A DNA stretch of 64,000 nt from Mimachlamys varia (Eukaryota > Mollusca > Bivalvia > Pectinida > Pectinidae), in contig OX392541.1 in the NCBI GenBank assembly GCA_947623455.1, positions 9,366,719 to 9,430,718 of the forward strand, in the 5' to 3' direction. The notes beneath the pieces were generated by a model that was not told where the DNA came from, made no database searches, and worked only from the letters and a program-made list of their open reading frames with translations. This document shows positions 54,055 through 64,000 of this stretch, in pieces. The number at the start of each line of letters is the position of its first letter. Position 1 is the first letter of the stretch. Made by a program: the position numbers and the translations under genes.

Positions 54055-54961
54055 CAGACCCGTACACGTTCGCTGTTCCATCTTAGAAGCAAACGGTACG
54101 GAAGTGCTTCGGAAACGCTACACAAATGTTACGGAAATGCTACGCAAACGGTACAGAAGTGCTACGGAAATGCTACGCGAACGGTACAGAAGTGCTACGA
54201 AAATGCTACTCAAACGGTACGGAAATGCTACGGAAATGCTACACAAACGGTACGGAAATGGTACGGGTGACGCTTGCAAACGGTCGATCACATTAACGGA
54301 TTTTTATAAAAACGGATCCACACAATCACACATACAAACGAAACGAAATACCCATAATGCATCGGGAAACGTGTGCTGAAACCGAAAGTGGAGATCCAGC
54401 GTACATGCGTACGATTGGTATGAGAGTGAAACAAACAGACATGCCTTAAAAGTAATTGAGAACAATTTCAAATATCGGTAATATTGGAACATGTTTTAAT
54501 TTTTTCCGTCAAGAATACTGGCTGGGGCATATGACCTTGATATTTTATTAAATCAATTAAATTTCATGTTAAATTTTGAGAGATTCATACATATTGATAA
54601 AAGCCCTGTTTTTTGTTTTGTTAATTTTTGAGACTGTGATTATTTACAAAATTCTGAGTTTATGCAGCTTATAAAACATGAACTATTCGTTTCGTCAGAT
54701 TTATTCCGTAAAATTTTCAACCGAACGTTTCGCAAACGCTTTGTAAATGACGCTAGTGCTACGGAAATGGTATGGTAGTGCGACGCAAATGCTACGGTAA
54801 TGCTACGGAAATGCTACGCAAACGGTACGGAAATGCTACGATAATGGTACGGAAATGCTACACAAACGGTACGGATATGCTACGGTAATGGTACGGAAGT
54901 GCTTCGGAAATGCTACGCAAACGGTACGCTTAAAGTGGAACAGCGAACGTGTACGGGTCTG
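54055..54961. mobile_element. TA-flanked inverted-repeat element with subterminal tandem arrays
   Basis: The terminal inverted repeat CAGACCCGTACACGTTCGCT GTTCCA is perfect at both ends (54055-54080 and 54936-54961) and flanked by TA on each side, the Tc1/mariner target. Inside each end is an array of ACGGAAATGCTACGCAAACG GT units (54085-54265 and 54735-54930). The centre (54266-54720) is AT-rich with no transposase. Confidence 0.85.
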
Positions 54962-55072
54962 TATGACGAACACAATGATACGTGTGAAAGTTTATTTCAT
55001 ACGTGATAAATGTAGTACAAACACAGTACATCGATATATTCAATAATAATAATAAAAAATAATAATACTTGG

Positions 55073-55128
55073 TCATGAAACCGCAACTAAATGGTAGGTA
55101 CAACAATTCAGAAACTTTGATTCCCTAC
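55073..55128 (+). repeat. Duplicate of 53777-53834
   Basis: CATGAAACCGCAACTAAATG GTAGGTACAA and GATTCCCTAC match the earlier stretch, which lies on the other side of the TA-flanked element. Confidence 0.8.
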
Positions 55129-55139
55129 CCCCGTGGAGT

Positions 55140-55655
55140 GCCTCATTATATTACGGTATACTGCGTATTGTGGTTGCCTTAGTCCCCGGGGATAAACCAA
55201 TCGCATTACGGAGAATGTGTGGTTTCTATCACCGTCAGTTCAAGTTACGTTTATAGACGTAAAGGTGGACGATTAAGGGCCGCAAACCTATTTTAAAATA
55301 TAAGGGAATCCCATGTGCCATTTGATTATATCACGTGAAGTAAGGTTCTTGTTCCATGACGTCAGAACATGTACGTATTTTCTGAAAAGAAGACAATAAC
55401 TCAACCTCGATTAAAGAAAATTCCTGAGATTTTTCCGAATCTTTAAAATAAATAGTACGTGTATGTCAGGGTGGGATTTCACACAATGGAGGTCTTGCGT
55501 AATCTGAAAATGTTGATCCAAAACAGTTTTCAGATAATATGGGTTCCGTTTTAGGTGGAAAAGCAATACATACGCTTTTGACCTTTAGTATACGGTGCTT
55601 GTGCTAATTTTTCGAAGTGCACCTCGCATGTTTGTTTTTACCACAATAGAAGTAG
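55140..55655. other. Spacer, nothing recognised
   Basis: No gene or repeat seen. Confidence 0.5.
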
Positions 55656-55659
55656 TAGG

Positions 55660-55735
55660 CTGTAGATCCGCGCACCCGTAGGAAGGCAGGTACACCAACA
55701 TACCGCCATAAGGACGTGTGCATACATTACAAAGA
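55660..55735 (+). repeat. Dispersed repeat F, copy 2
   Basis: GTAGATCCGCGCACCCGTAG, GAAGGCAGGTACACCAACAT ACC. It is related to 62425-62470. Confidence 0.55.
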
Positions 55736-55783
55736 ATGAAAAATGTCCTTAAAATCCTTAGATATTAATATGACAATAAAAAA

Positions 55784-55945
55784 TCAGAGAATACCAAAGC
55801 GTCAACAAAACCATAATCCGAACTCAAAGTCGAGTCGATTAAACTAGAGGCAAAATAGGAACGAAAGAGACATGGAGACTCTTGTAAAGAAGTACAAGAT
55901 AATTAGACCAGATGTTTCGGAAGAGTAGGCGTCTTCATACACAAG
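55784..55945 (+). repeat. Dispersed repeat D, copy 3
   Basis: TCAGAGAATACCAAAGCGTC, AACAAAACCATAATCCGAAC, TTAAACTAGAGGCAAAATAG and GATGTTTCGGAAGAGTAGGC. Closest to copy 1 (38117). Confidence 0.8.
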
Positions 55946-56271
55946 GCATCTGGGAAAGTGCGTTAAATGTTTCAGTAGAAACCATCCTAAGTTGATGAGT
56001 TTCGTACCTTACATATTTTCCAATAGGGTTGGGGCCTCTTTATTGCAGCAAACAATAGCCGGCCGTTAAGGAGTTTTCTAAACTTCAATAATTTGTCATT
56101 TCTTTATATGTTTTATGTTGGGGATTTTATTAGTAAACTATGTTGCTGTCACATTCGCATGATAAACATTTCGCCATTTACATGTAAAAAAATGACGCTT
56201 ACTTGTATAAACTTTATTTTTTTACATCAATTATGAAACAAATTATCTAACTTATATTAATCATTCTTAAC

Positions 56272-56375
56272 GTGCGAGGGGTGTTATTGTTGGAGGAAAC
56301 CGGAGTACCCAGAGAAAACCCATGTTGTCGGGCAGGTGACCCCATATCATTTCCACGTCCGGTCGGGAGGATTAC
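56272..56375 (-). repeat. SINE-B, minus copy (partial)
   Basis: GTGCGAGGGGTGTTATTGTT GGAGGAAACCGGAGTACCC, AGAGAAAACCCATGTTGTCG. The tRNA-like end is lost. Confidence 0.7.
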
Positions 56376-56379
56376 TTGA

Positions 56380-57560
56380 ATCTTTGTTATTCCTTCATAA
56401 CCAAAACGAGTCAACAATGAAGTTCATGTTTTCTGTAGCTGTATAAGAAATGAACAGCATAAATATAATGCAATTAAATAGCTCCTAACAGAAAACATGA
56501 TAAATGTATACTCTACAATTCTTGTAATATTATGTTATTTCAACCTTTATTCCGCCCCTTATTGCGGTATTTTGACTAAATGTCACGTTACGTTTTGGAC
56601 AGCTGACTTCTGATTTCTCTAACTCAACCTATTTTGGGTAGTGAGCTGATTTCAGCAGTCAGAACACTGACACTCGGCTATTGTTCTCTTTGCTTGACAA
56701 AGGAAACAGACGTTTTCAAAAGCTCGCAAATTAAGTTTTAAATTCCTGTTTGTGAAGAAAACAAACTCAGTATATATCATTCATATCAAACTGGTGAATC
56801 TTATTCCTAATATTTCAACATTTGTTAACTTTCCAAGCTTACTATCAATTTTGAGAATTTTCGTTTACATTTTCTCCTTCTATTTGGAATTTTCATTTTG
56901 TTTGTCGGGAAGCTCCTTATAGAGCAAATAGCCATCTTACTCGCTGTTTCTAACGTGTAACGTATAACGATGTACTAACGGTGACCCTTCGTGGGTTCTA
57001 GCACCAGTAAAGAAGCAGCATCCGCATCCATTTCCGTTTTAATGACCACTTATCAGTCTCGGGGGACACTCGACACGTTTCTTGTTGAGTTGTATTGATT
57101 TCGTTCTTCGTAAACATCCCTTTTTAATTTGTCATGATTACGCCTAGCAACACATTTTGTTCCGGTAGTTTTTGTTCTTGTTTTTATTTTTTTTCATTTA
57201 CAATTTGTAGTATATATATTGGTACAAAACGTGTGTGTAAGAGTTTACATACTTGCAAATTATCCTACGAAAAAGGACATTATTGTACTTTTATCGATGT
57301 TTATCCCAGAAATCAGAAATCACTGCATTTGACGATTTCAGTTTGTTTTTCGTATCTACTCAAAATGAAATAAAGATCCAAAAACAGATGAATAAAATGA
57401 CTCTCACGTATAATGTTTTCCTTCTGTCCATGCGCAATTGATTTTAAATATTGTTTTAACTGAATTTGCAAAACAAATATCATTTTTCACTGAGGACATG
57501 TTACTTCGAATAAGCAACTTCTTATGTTGTTCCTCCTTGTATTGTGCAGTACTGTAATAA
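56380..57560. other. Spacer, nothing recognised
   Basis: AT-rich, no supported gene. Confidence 0.5.
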
Positions 57561-57564
57561 GCTA

Positions 57565-57725
57565 CAAATGTATCTTTCCTCATCGAACGGCCCGTGGACT
57601 TGTAAAGAGAACATTTTTTGTCAAGCCTTATCAAACGCACCAGATGATAAGCTATCTCTCCTCATCAAACGCGCCGTAGAAGAGAGCTCTTTTGTCAAGC
57701 CTTATCGAACGGCCCGAATGGTGCT
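57565..57725 (+). repeat. Two-copy ~80-bp tandem repeat
   Basis: CTCATCGAACGGCCCGTGGA and CTCATCAAACGCGCCGTAGA, each followed by TTTTGTCAAGCCTTATC(A/G)AACG. Confidence 0.7.
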
Positions 57726-57749
57726 CGAGACTTCGCACCTACGATGTTA

Positions 57750-58115
57750 AGTGTCTTCTCCATCAACACCGCCATTGTCCGTAATCATTTACACAAACAC
57801 AGAGATGACAATCACCCACCTGAATCAATTGATTCAATTATTATCATTTCTCTCAATCAGATGTTCGATAACTCTATTATAATTACATTCAGTCATGACA
57901 AACATTCAAACATTTAAACAGCATTAATTTATCTTTCGACCCCAGTCAATCCTCAAACACATCAACACCATCATTGCTTTCAATTGATTGATTGTTTAAA
58001 CAACTCGGAAATCATATTTGCTTCCATCATAATTTTTTTCTCCAAAAATGATGAAAGTAGAACTAACGTGCACACAAAGAAAATAATACACCCTTAACCA
58101 AGGGGGCAACTGTAG
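57750..58115. other. Spacer, nothing recognised
   Basis: No gene or repeat seen. Confidence 0.5.
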
Positions 58116-58117
58116 TA

Positions 58118-58300
58118 TAGTACTGAATCCTGCTACCACTAGCCCTTCATCACAGGAGTTGGAGGCCTACGTAGGATTATTAGGTACATGCCGTAGGTCG
58201 ATATTTTTTCTCTGAGAACTCCGGCGTTCCTCCACCTCTTAAGCCTAAAATGAGGAAAGCTGTAAGAACACATTAGTCAAGTAAACCAAACCAAATCAAG
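58118..58300 (+). repeat. SINE-A, strongly diverged copy
   Basis: CTGCTACCACTAGCCCTTCA, GAGAACTCCGGCGTTCCTCC ACCTCTTAAGCC and a final AAACCAAACCAAATC follow the SINE-A order, but the boxes are decayed. Confidence 0.5.
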
Positions 58301-58304
58301 TCAT

Positions 58305-59270
58305 AAAATACCATCGACTAAAACTCGGAAACAGAACAATTTCTTTCATACCTCCAATGATACCATATTGTTCCAGTATTTCATTCAGTCATTAGGCCTA
58401 AAATATGGTAGTGGCAGTGTATGCAAGGTATAAAGAACCATTCTTAAGGAGATGCCAGGTCTGGAAGGCAAGATGATAATTGTTCCGAGAAGGACAAAAA
58501 ACTGTGTCTACAAAACGCATGGATGTCCAGTAAAGGGTGGTGCTCTATAAGGAAATAATAACATCAAGAATCCTTTGCATTAAAACTTGATAACATTGAA
58601 AGTCATATGATATCCAATATTTGGCAAACTAATCTCTCTGCAACCCTATGGCAGTGGTTTATTTACCATATCGACGTTACTGTCTCATCTTGGTCAATAG
58701 GTTATTGCCTGGTCACTTCTTCGATCTGTTCGGAACCTGTATATTACATGAATATTGTATGTTATTCTTACGGTCATGACTGAAATAAACATTATTATAT
58801 ACATGTACTAAATTAAGAAGAATTCCCAATAGTCTAATGAGATAAGGTACTCGGAATGAGGTGTGGGATTCAACAAGGAGGTCCGTTATGTTTCCCTCTA
58901 TTTGCCTTATTTCTGGCTTAAATTTACATTTGCGCTGCAACCCACTATATGAAGATTACCAGCAAAAATGCCTTTCATAAAAGTATGAAAGCAATGGTTC
59001 TCGAGACGTAGCACGTGGTTTAATTATGACGTCATAGATCAAGCTTGTTCAATGAGAGTCTTGTCGCGCCGCTTCGAATAACATGGAAATTGCCCTTGCG
59101 TCAAATACTCAAATGACTTATTATTATCATTGGCGCCAATTTTATTCAAGGTGGACCGTTCTGCCAATGTCGTTAAAATGCCGACACATATTCAAACGCA
59201 GGTAATAAACTATTAATTGGAAAAAATATAAATGAGGTTAGGCAATTTTTCTATTGTAAAAATGTAAATA
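58305..59270. other. Spacer, nothing recognised
   Basis: No supported gene on either strand. Confidence 0.5.
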
Positions 59271-59271
59271 A

Positions 59272-59433
59272 ATGGATTGAAAGTCATATTTTTTACTTTC
59301 AAAGTGCTATGAAAGGTCAGCCGTTACATCCATATTTAACATGAAGCCCTAGCGGGCTTCATTCAATATGGATGTAACGGCTGACCTTTCATAGCACTAT
59401 GAAAGTTAAAGATATGACTTTCAATCCCTATAT
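59272..59433. repeat. Foldback with ATGAAGCCC/GGGCTTCAT apex
   Basis: Arms of about 75 bp (GGATTGAAAGTCATA ... TTCAAAGTGCTATGAAAGGT, CAGCCGTTACATCCATAT) meet at ATGAAGCCC-TAGC-GGGCTTCAT (59341-59362). The right arm ends GACTTTCAATCCCTATATAT, the same outer end as the foldback at 4350-4503. Confidence 0.9.
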
Positions 59434-59439
59434 ATTTCC

Positions 59440-60945
59440 CTCCAGGTTTAAGAGTGTGAATGAAACAAATAAAATATATTTAAACCTGTTTAGCAAGGGC
59501 TAGTTTATGATGAGTAACAGGTTGTCTGTTCTTTGTCAGAAATGCATTATGGCTAACCTAAAAAGGTTTACACAGTCTTTGGAAGCCTTGGTCAAAGTAA
59601 GCCTAAAACCAACAATAAATTAAGAGGTCCGCCCGCTCTCCATCATTGATAAGGCCAGATCTATTTTGTTCAGTCATTTTGGAGAGCGATAAGCGAGTAT
59701 TCAAACTTTCCGAATCATATTCTTCGGTTTTCGTATACAATACAAGAAATATAATAAAATAGTGTCATTACTAGCTTAATCTTGAATAATGAGGAATAAG
59801 CTGGATAATAAGACTTTCTTGATAATAATTATTTCCAATTGCATGATGTCACAATGATAATTTATGACGTCACAATAACATTACGTCATTATACATAACT
59901 TCTCTTCACGGAAACGAAATCTGTACATAACCCATGCAACAAAGCTTATAATAGCGACACATATTATAAATATTTAATGCTGAAAATAAATCCTTTACCG
60001 ATGAATATGTATGAGGAGATTGATAGCACCTGGGCGACTGTAGTTGAGGTCGTGTGTACACAAGACTATGTGATTGGTTGAGTTGGGATAGACACCGGTA
60101 TAGATGGTGGTTGTTCACAAGATCGATCCTCCAGACGTATCCGTGGATTTCCTGAATGGATCAATAGAGTTGGAGTCCGCTGTAGGACCAATGTCACTCT
60201 CATTTTCGTGTTGTAGATTGAGCATATCCAGTTTCGGATTAGAAGGACAGATGTATGCTATTTATATTCATGAATACTACCAACACAGGAAAAAAACAGC
60301 CAATTATTTAGACCGAAATAGATTGGAACCTAGTCTGAAATAGAACTGTCCAATGAACGGCCTGCAGTTAAAGGATTTTTCTTCGGAAACGGGAGTGTTT
60401 GGATATATATAATCTCCTATAAAGAATAATGAATGACGTCACACTTTCTGATTGGATAATGTCATAAATTTGTCTATAGTTTCATCGGAAATAATGTGAC
60501 ATTTCAGCTAATTAGTAGAGAGTTGTTATGTCAACATCAAATACAAATTTAAACATTTAAAAGTATAAACAAGTTGAGTGTCGATGAATAATAGAAAAAT
60601 CACAAGACCTGTTATAAGTTTAAACTGCCGTTTTATATTAATGCGCGTGATGAATTTTTACATTGTATTGCAGTTGTAAAACGAACACTTGTTTCAAAAT
60701 GAAGAGGAAGATTCAGTTTTCATACATTTTCCGAAAAATGTCTTGTTGAATTCTGTTGCAATAGAACGCCTCAAGTTGATTTTATACATGTTCAAAAGAA
60801 AAAAAAATCTTAAACAGGTTTTGATTGTTTTGATTAAAGCAATCGATGTCGTTTAAGGACGACGTCTCGGTGTATGCGATGTGGATGTATGTGTTGAGTG
60901 CGTGTGTATTTGGTAGGCGGCGATATGTTCCTGTAAGTCTTCTTG
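59440..60945. other. Spacer; weak exon-like stretch at 60104-60250
   Basis: 60104 opens with a possible acceptor (CGGTATAG) and reads VVVHKIDPPDVSVDFLNGSI, but no clear donor ends it. Not called as a gene. Confidence 0.3.
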
Positions 60946-60949
60946 TGAT

Positions 60950-61345
60950 AGTCCGGATCTTTTGCCGATTTTAAGTGCTACCACACTGAAGTATACTGCC
61001 GAAGGCTCCCAACAAAACACCCCACCCGGTCACAGTGACCTGAGAATTTGTTACAGCTAGTTTTGGACCTAAAATAGGGTGTTTAGCGTAATTAACCCCC
61101 CCAAATGTGTAAAATTACGCTAAACATCCTATTTTAGGTTAACCCCCCCAAATGTGTAAAATTACGCTAAACACCCTATTTTAGGTCCAAAACTAGCTGT
61201 AGCAAATTCTCAGGTCCCTGTGCACCCGGTCACATTATACATACACCAGTCGTTCCACTTCCATAATGCTGGGCGTCAAGCAGAGAGTAAATACATCGTA
61301 ACTACCATTGTTAGAGACTCTGGTATGTCTCGGCCTGGGGACAAC
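60950..61345 (+). repeat. Dispersed repeat E, long copy interrupted by a foldback
   Basis: TTTTGCCGATTTTAAGTGCT, CTGAAGTATACTGCCGAAGG, then the insertion, then CACCCGGTCACATTATACAT, CAGTCGTTCCACTTCCATAA, GACTCTGGTATGTCTCGGCC. I recognise the series as a common bivalve dispersed repeat. Shorter copies are at 51703-51790 and 62860-62960. Confidence 0.65.
61031..61222. mobile_element. Foldback MITE with 8-bp (or longer) target duplication
   Basis: CACAGTGACCTGAGAATTTG and its partner CAAATTCTCAGGTCCCTGTG are the ends. CACCCGGT (61023-61030 and 61223-61230, extendable to 11 bp with CAC) flanks both. The arms continue CTAGTTTTGGACCTAAAATA GGGTGTTTAGCGTAATT. Inside is a tandem pair of AACCCCCCCAAATGTGTAAA. 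An 8-bp duplication suits hAT-type elements. Confidence 0.85.
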
Positions 61346-61349
61346 AGTC

Positions 61350-61830
61350 TTGAAGAGACGTTTAGTGTATGGGTATCATAGCAAATCATACATGTACACT
61401 TCTTACGTTCATATTATCCTCCATCAACCCTGTTTAACGAAACCACCAGCTTTCGTTTGAAACGGACACCGTTATTGTAGTTCCTGAATCATATTTCAAT
61501 AGTGGGATTACCAAGTTAATTTCATTCAAGTACTCAGTGTTTCGCGGGACCCACTAGCGACAAAAAGAATATTGAAGTGAAAATAAGACTTCATACACAC
61601 ACGTTTCCGCTTTCATTGAAGTGAATACATTTTCATATCTTTGTATAATTCAGTCATCAATATTTAATACGGAACTAAATTACGCAAGACGCTAACAACT
61701 GAACGGAAAATGCTTTATAGCGATAATGCTTTATTAGATGTAATTTACATGTTTTAGAACCCTACGCACTTGGGATTATAGACTTCTGTGTATTTCTTTT
61801 TTTACCGTGTTAAACCTTTTCTCAATACCA
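61350..61830. other. Spacer or intron left of the exon
   Basis: No gene seen. It ends in a pyrimidine-rich stretch (TTCTTTTTTTACCGTG, CCTTTTCTC) before the exon. Confidence 0.4.
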
Positions 61831-61832
61831 AG

Positions 61833-62084
61833 ATCCCGAATGCAGTAGACCTCCCTCGGTGCATCAAAGTCGTACGAACCATCGATTCAGCCGTTTTGTT
61901 TCTGGATTCCGGTTCTGGACAAACGGTTATAAAGCTATACGGTCCCGCCGTATATAACACTCGGGACGTCGATAGAGTTAACTGTTCACAGCCCAATAGG
62001 TCCATCCCGCCACTCCGACATATAGCGGATAATCTATATCACACTATTACATTTGTAAACCCGGACTTCAGAACGGTACGAGCT
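61833..62084 (+). CDS. Internal coding exon of an unidentified (probably secreted or membrane) protein
   Basis: Exactly 84 codons lie between a possible acceptor (CTCAATACCAAG|ATC) and a strong donor (GAGCT|GTAAGTATG), both phase 0. The peptide starts IPNAVDLPRCIKVVRTIDSA and continues VLFLDSGSGQTVIKLYGPAV, YNTRDVDRVNCSQPNRSIPP, LRHIADNLYHTITFVNPDFR TVRA. It has balanced composition, two Cys and two N-glycosylation sequons (NCS, NRS), as expected of an extracellular domain. I do not recognise the family. A SINE-A lies 33 bp into the following intron. Confidence 0.45.
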
Positions 62085-62117
62085 GTAAGTATGGTCAGAT
62101 TGTTTTGGTTTGGTCTA

Positions 62118-62327
62118 TTTTATTTTACGTCCTATTGACAGCCAGGGTCATTTAAGGATGTGGTCGGTTTAAGAGGTGGAGGAAAGCCGGAGTACCCGGA
62201 GAAAAACCATCGACCTACGGTCAGTATCTGGCAACTGCCCCATGTGGGTTTCGAACTCGCAAACCAGAGTTGGAGGACCACTGGTAGAATGTCGGGGCAT
62301 TTTAACTACTCAGCCATCTCGGCCCCT
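62118..62327 (-). mobile_element. SINE-A, minus-strand copy
   Basis: TTTTACGTCCTATTGACAGC, CAGGGTCATTTAAGGATG, GGAGGAAAGCCGGAGTACCC GGAG, GGGTTTCGAACTCGC (B box complement), CTACTCAGCCATCTCGGCCC C (A box complement). Confidence 0.85.
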
Positions 62328-62426
62328 CGTATCGTTAGATCGGTAATAAGCGTTATTGTAGTTAAAATATAATGTACGTATCTTGTATATTTCTATGCGA
62401 GGGTTCTTCTCTGTTAACTTTACATT

Positions 62427-62495
62427 AGATCCGCGCCCCACTTAGAGGCAGCTACACCAAAATACCCTGCTGCAGTCAGATATACTTGTACGCAA
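62427..62495 (+). repeat. Dispersed repeat F, copy 3
   Basis: TTAGATCCGCGCCCCACTTA, GAGGCAGCTACACCAAAATA CCC. Confidence 0.55.
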
Positions 62496-62855
62496 CAAAC
62501 ATTGAAGCATTTCTTTAATGACATAAACAGTTAATAGGAGATTTAGTCGTAAAACAAGATGGGTTTTATGGTCCCTATTGTTAATGCTTTTACATCTTTA
62601 TAGTCACTCAGAGATGAATTCATATCGGGCTAAAATGACGTCATTTTGACGTGAGATCATATTTTAACAATATATGGGTGGTTCACGTAGAGACAATGTC
62701 GATAGTATTGTTATTATATTACTTTGAAAAATGCTAATCGTCCTATTTACGTTTGAGGTTATTTAAGGATGAGTATCCTTACATGTTTTGTTTTACACCA
62801 CTGTAATTTTGTATCAATGTATGCGTGTATGCGTGCCAGAGACACGATATTTTAT
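62496..62855. other. Spacer, nothing recognised
   Basis: No gene or repeat seen. Confidence 0.5.
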
Positions 62856-62859
62856 TGTG

Positions 62860-62962
62860 TTTTGCTACCCATGATGGTACGGATCTGATACCGATTTTAT
62901 AGTGCTGTCTCACTGAAATACCATTCCAAAGTATTAAGTACACCATTTTACCCGTCATGTGT
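62860..62962 (+). repeat. Dispersed repeat E fragment
   Basis: GATACCGATTTTATAGTGCT, GTCTCACTGAAATACCATTC, CACCATTTTACCCGTCA. Confidence 0.6.
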
Positions 62963-62964
62963 TG

Positions 62965-64000
62965 TCATACTTAATAAATATTGCATGGCACTGAGGGCAA
63001 TATGGGAGTTTATAGACTGGTCAGTCACCCAAAATATGTATATAGACCGAAGCGAAGCATTTTCACTCTGTCACTTTCACACTGAGACATTTTCACTCAA
63101 TGTCCATTTCCGGGCAGCCGTTTATTTCGTAATTTGGAACAGAATTCTTGACTGAAAAAAGAGTCTGTCAAGTTTTATATTTTCTGAGGTTACCTAAGTC
63201 CCGAGAAAAAGTTAGGGTTGCAAATGTCGTGTACTCTTGATATCAGTCCTCACGGCATACTCTTGTCACGTGATATTCACATCACGCACGTGATCACGTA
63301 ATGAATGTATCAATATTCACGCTCCACAAGAGTCATGCAATATTGGTATCAATAACCACGTTACATTTGTACAGTATGCATCATTTAAGACGGCAATCTT
63401 ACTAACACTCACTGAAAAATCTTAAGTAAGTAAACACGCGTTCTGGGCATGTTATCGGAGTATATCTGTATTATTGACTTCCCTATTCAATATCCGGATT
63501 TCACACCCTTAACTATTAATATATTCATGGCATATTCTTGCAATTAAGGCTACCTTTGCATGTGTCACGTGACGGCAATCGATTTCTAATAATCCCATTT
63601 GATCAGTCTAAGTTAGGAAGCACGTGTCTCTTTGATTATAAGCGTGAAAAGTAAAAAACAAAAAAAGAGAAAAAAAACATGGACGGAAGAGTAAATATCT
63701 GCAATAAGGATTGGCAAGCTGAAAACGAGTTTTGTTATTCTCGAATCAATTTGAGAGGGAGTGGTTTAAGTCAAAATGTTACTCGTCTCTAAGGAAATCT
63801 AACCCGATTGCGTCCCATTAATTTTCACTGACGTACATTACAGTAACCTCCCATCCCTTTCCCAATAGAAATGGTGGCCTATTGATTATAAATCAGACTT
63901 GTTATGTATTAGTTTATCAAAAAACAATTTGCGGTTTTTGTGTAGTACAAAAAGTTCATATTCCGCAAAACCCATTCAATAAATATTAAGCAATTAGCGA
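62965..64000. other. Right-edge spacer containing an E-box cluster
   Basis: No gene seen. A 37-codon frame at 63679 (MDGRVNICNKDWQAENEF) is too short to support. It contains the CACGTG group at 63267-63626. Confidence 0.4.
63267..63626. promoter_or_regulatory. Cluster of four CACGTG E-boxes
   Basis: CACGTG occurs at 63267, 63287, 63566 and 63621. The third is the full palindrome GTCACGTGAC (63564-63573), the form preferred by USF and MiT/TFE bHLH-Zip factors. The promoter role is inference. Confidence 0.35.

Noticed and set aside
60104..60343. Possible exon starting MVVVHKIDPPDVSVDF
   Set aside because: A weak acceptor only, no convincing donor, and the second half looks random.

Overview
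The window is eukaryotic, intergenic and intronic DNA. It has no operons, no Shine-Dalgarno context and no bacterial genes. Instead there are spliceosomal GT..AG boundaries, tRNA-derived SINEs with Pol III boxes, LINE, pogo, Crypton-like and gypsy debris, many MITEs, and seven large minisatellite or satellite arrays. The repeat families (tandem cores of 145-155 bp ending in a GACGG-rich tail and a GGTCA hairpin, the TTAA-flanked AGGCCCAATATACG element, and SINEs ending in AATAGGACGTAAA) look to me like those of bivalve molluscs. I cannot name the species.

Layout. 1-3018 is the right part of a non-autonomous element with a ~145-bp tandem core. 3506-5185 holds a Crypton-like recombinase fragment, a foldback and a broken SGNH-hydrolase-like ORF. 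5919-6309 is a MITE with a perfect 10-bp target duplication. 6577-9731 is a complete relative of the first element with a different ~155-bp core. 10.6-16.9 kb is a TE graveyard: a second copy of the ORF block, LINE ORF1 and RT remnants, two pogo-type transposase pseudogenes with an inverted piece between them, and a multicopy Cys-cluster gene split by a MITE. 17-24 kb is mostly plain AT-rich DNA with SINEs and TTAA MITEs. 24.05-26.99 kb is a two-phase minisatellite.

The best ordinary gene runs from 28977 to about 35300 on the + strand. Three spliceable coding exons (phase-1 and phase-2 introns) encode a 162-residue single-pass membrane protein that I cannot assign to a family. Its 3.36-kb first intron holds a ~74-copy 17-bp array and a 1.6-kb inverted repeat whose arms are 21-bp repeat arrays. 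If transcribed, that intron would fold into a very long hairpin. Two further possible host-gene pieces are a TATA promoter with a first exon and strong donor at 45274-45413, and a clean 84-codon exon at 61833-62084.

36-64 kb is again repeat-rich: an RT fragment between inverted repeats, a 40-bp array open in all three frames, a gypsy gag fragment, a 65-bp array, a cluster of CTCF-like motifs (53226-53891), a TA-flanked inverted-repeat element (54055-54961), two more foldbacks, and a group of four CACGTG boxes near the right edge.

Introns, splice sites and families were judged by eye. Repeat boundaries are approximate unless a target duplication is stated.
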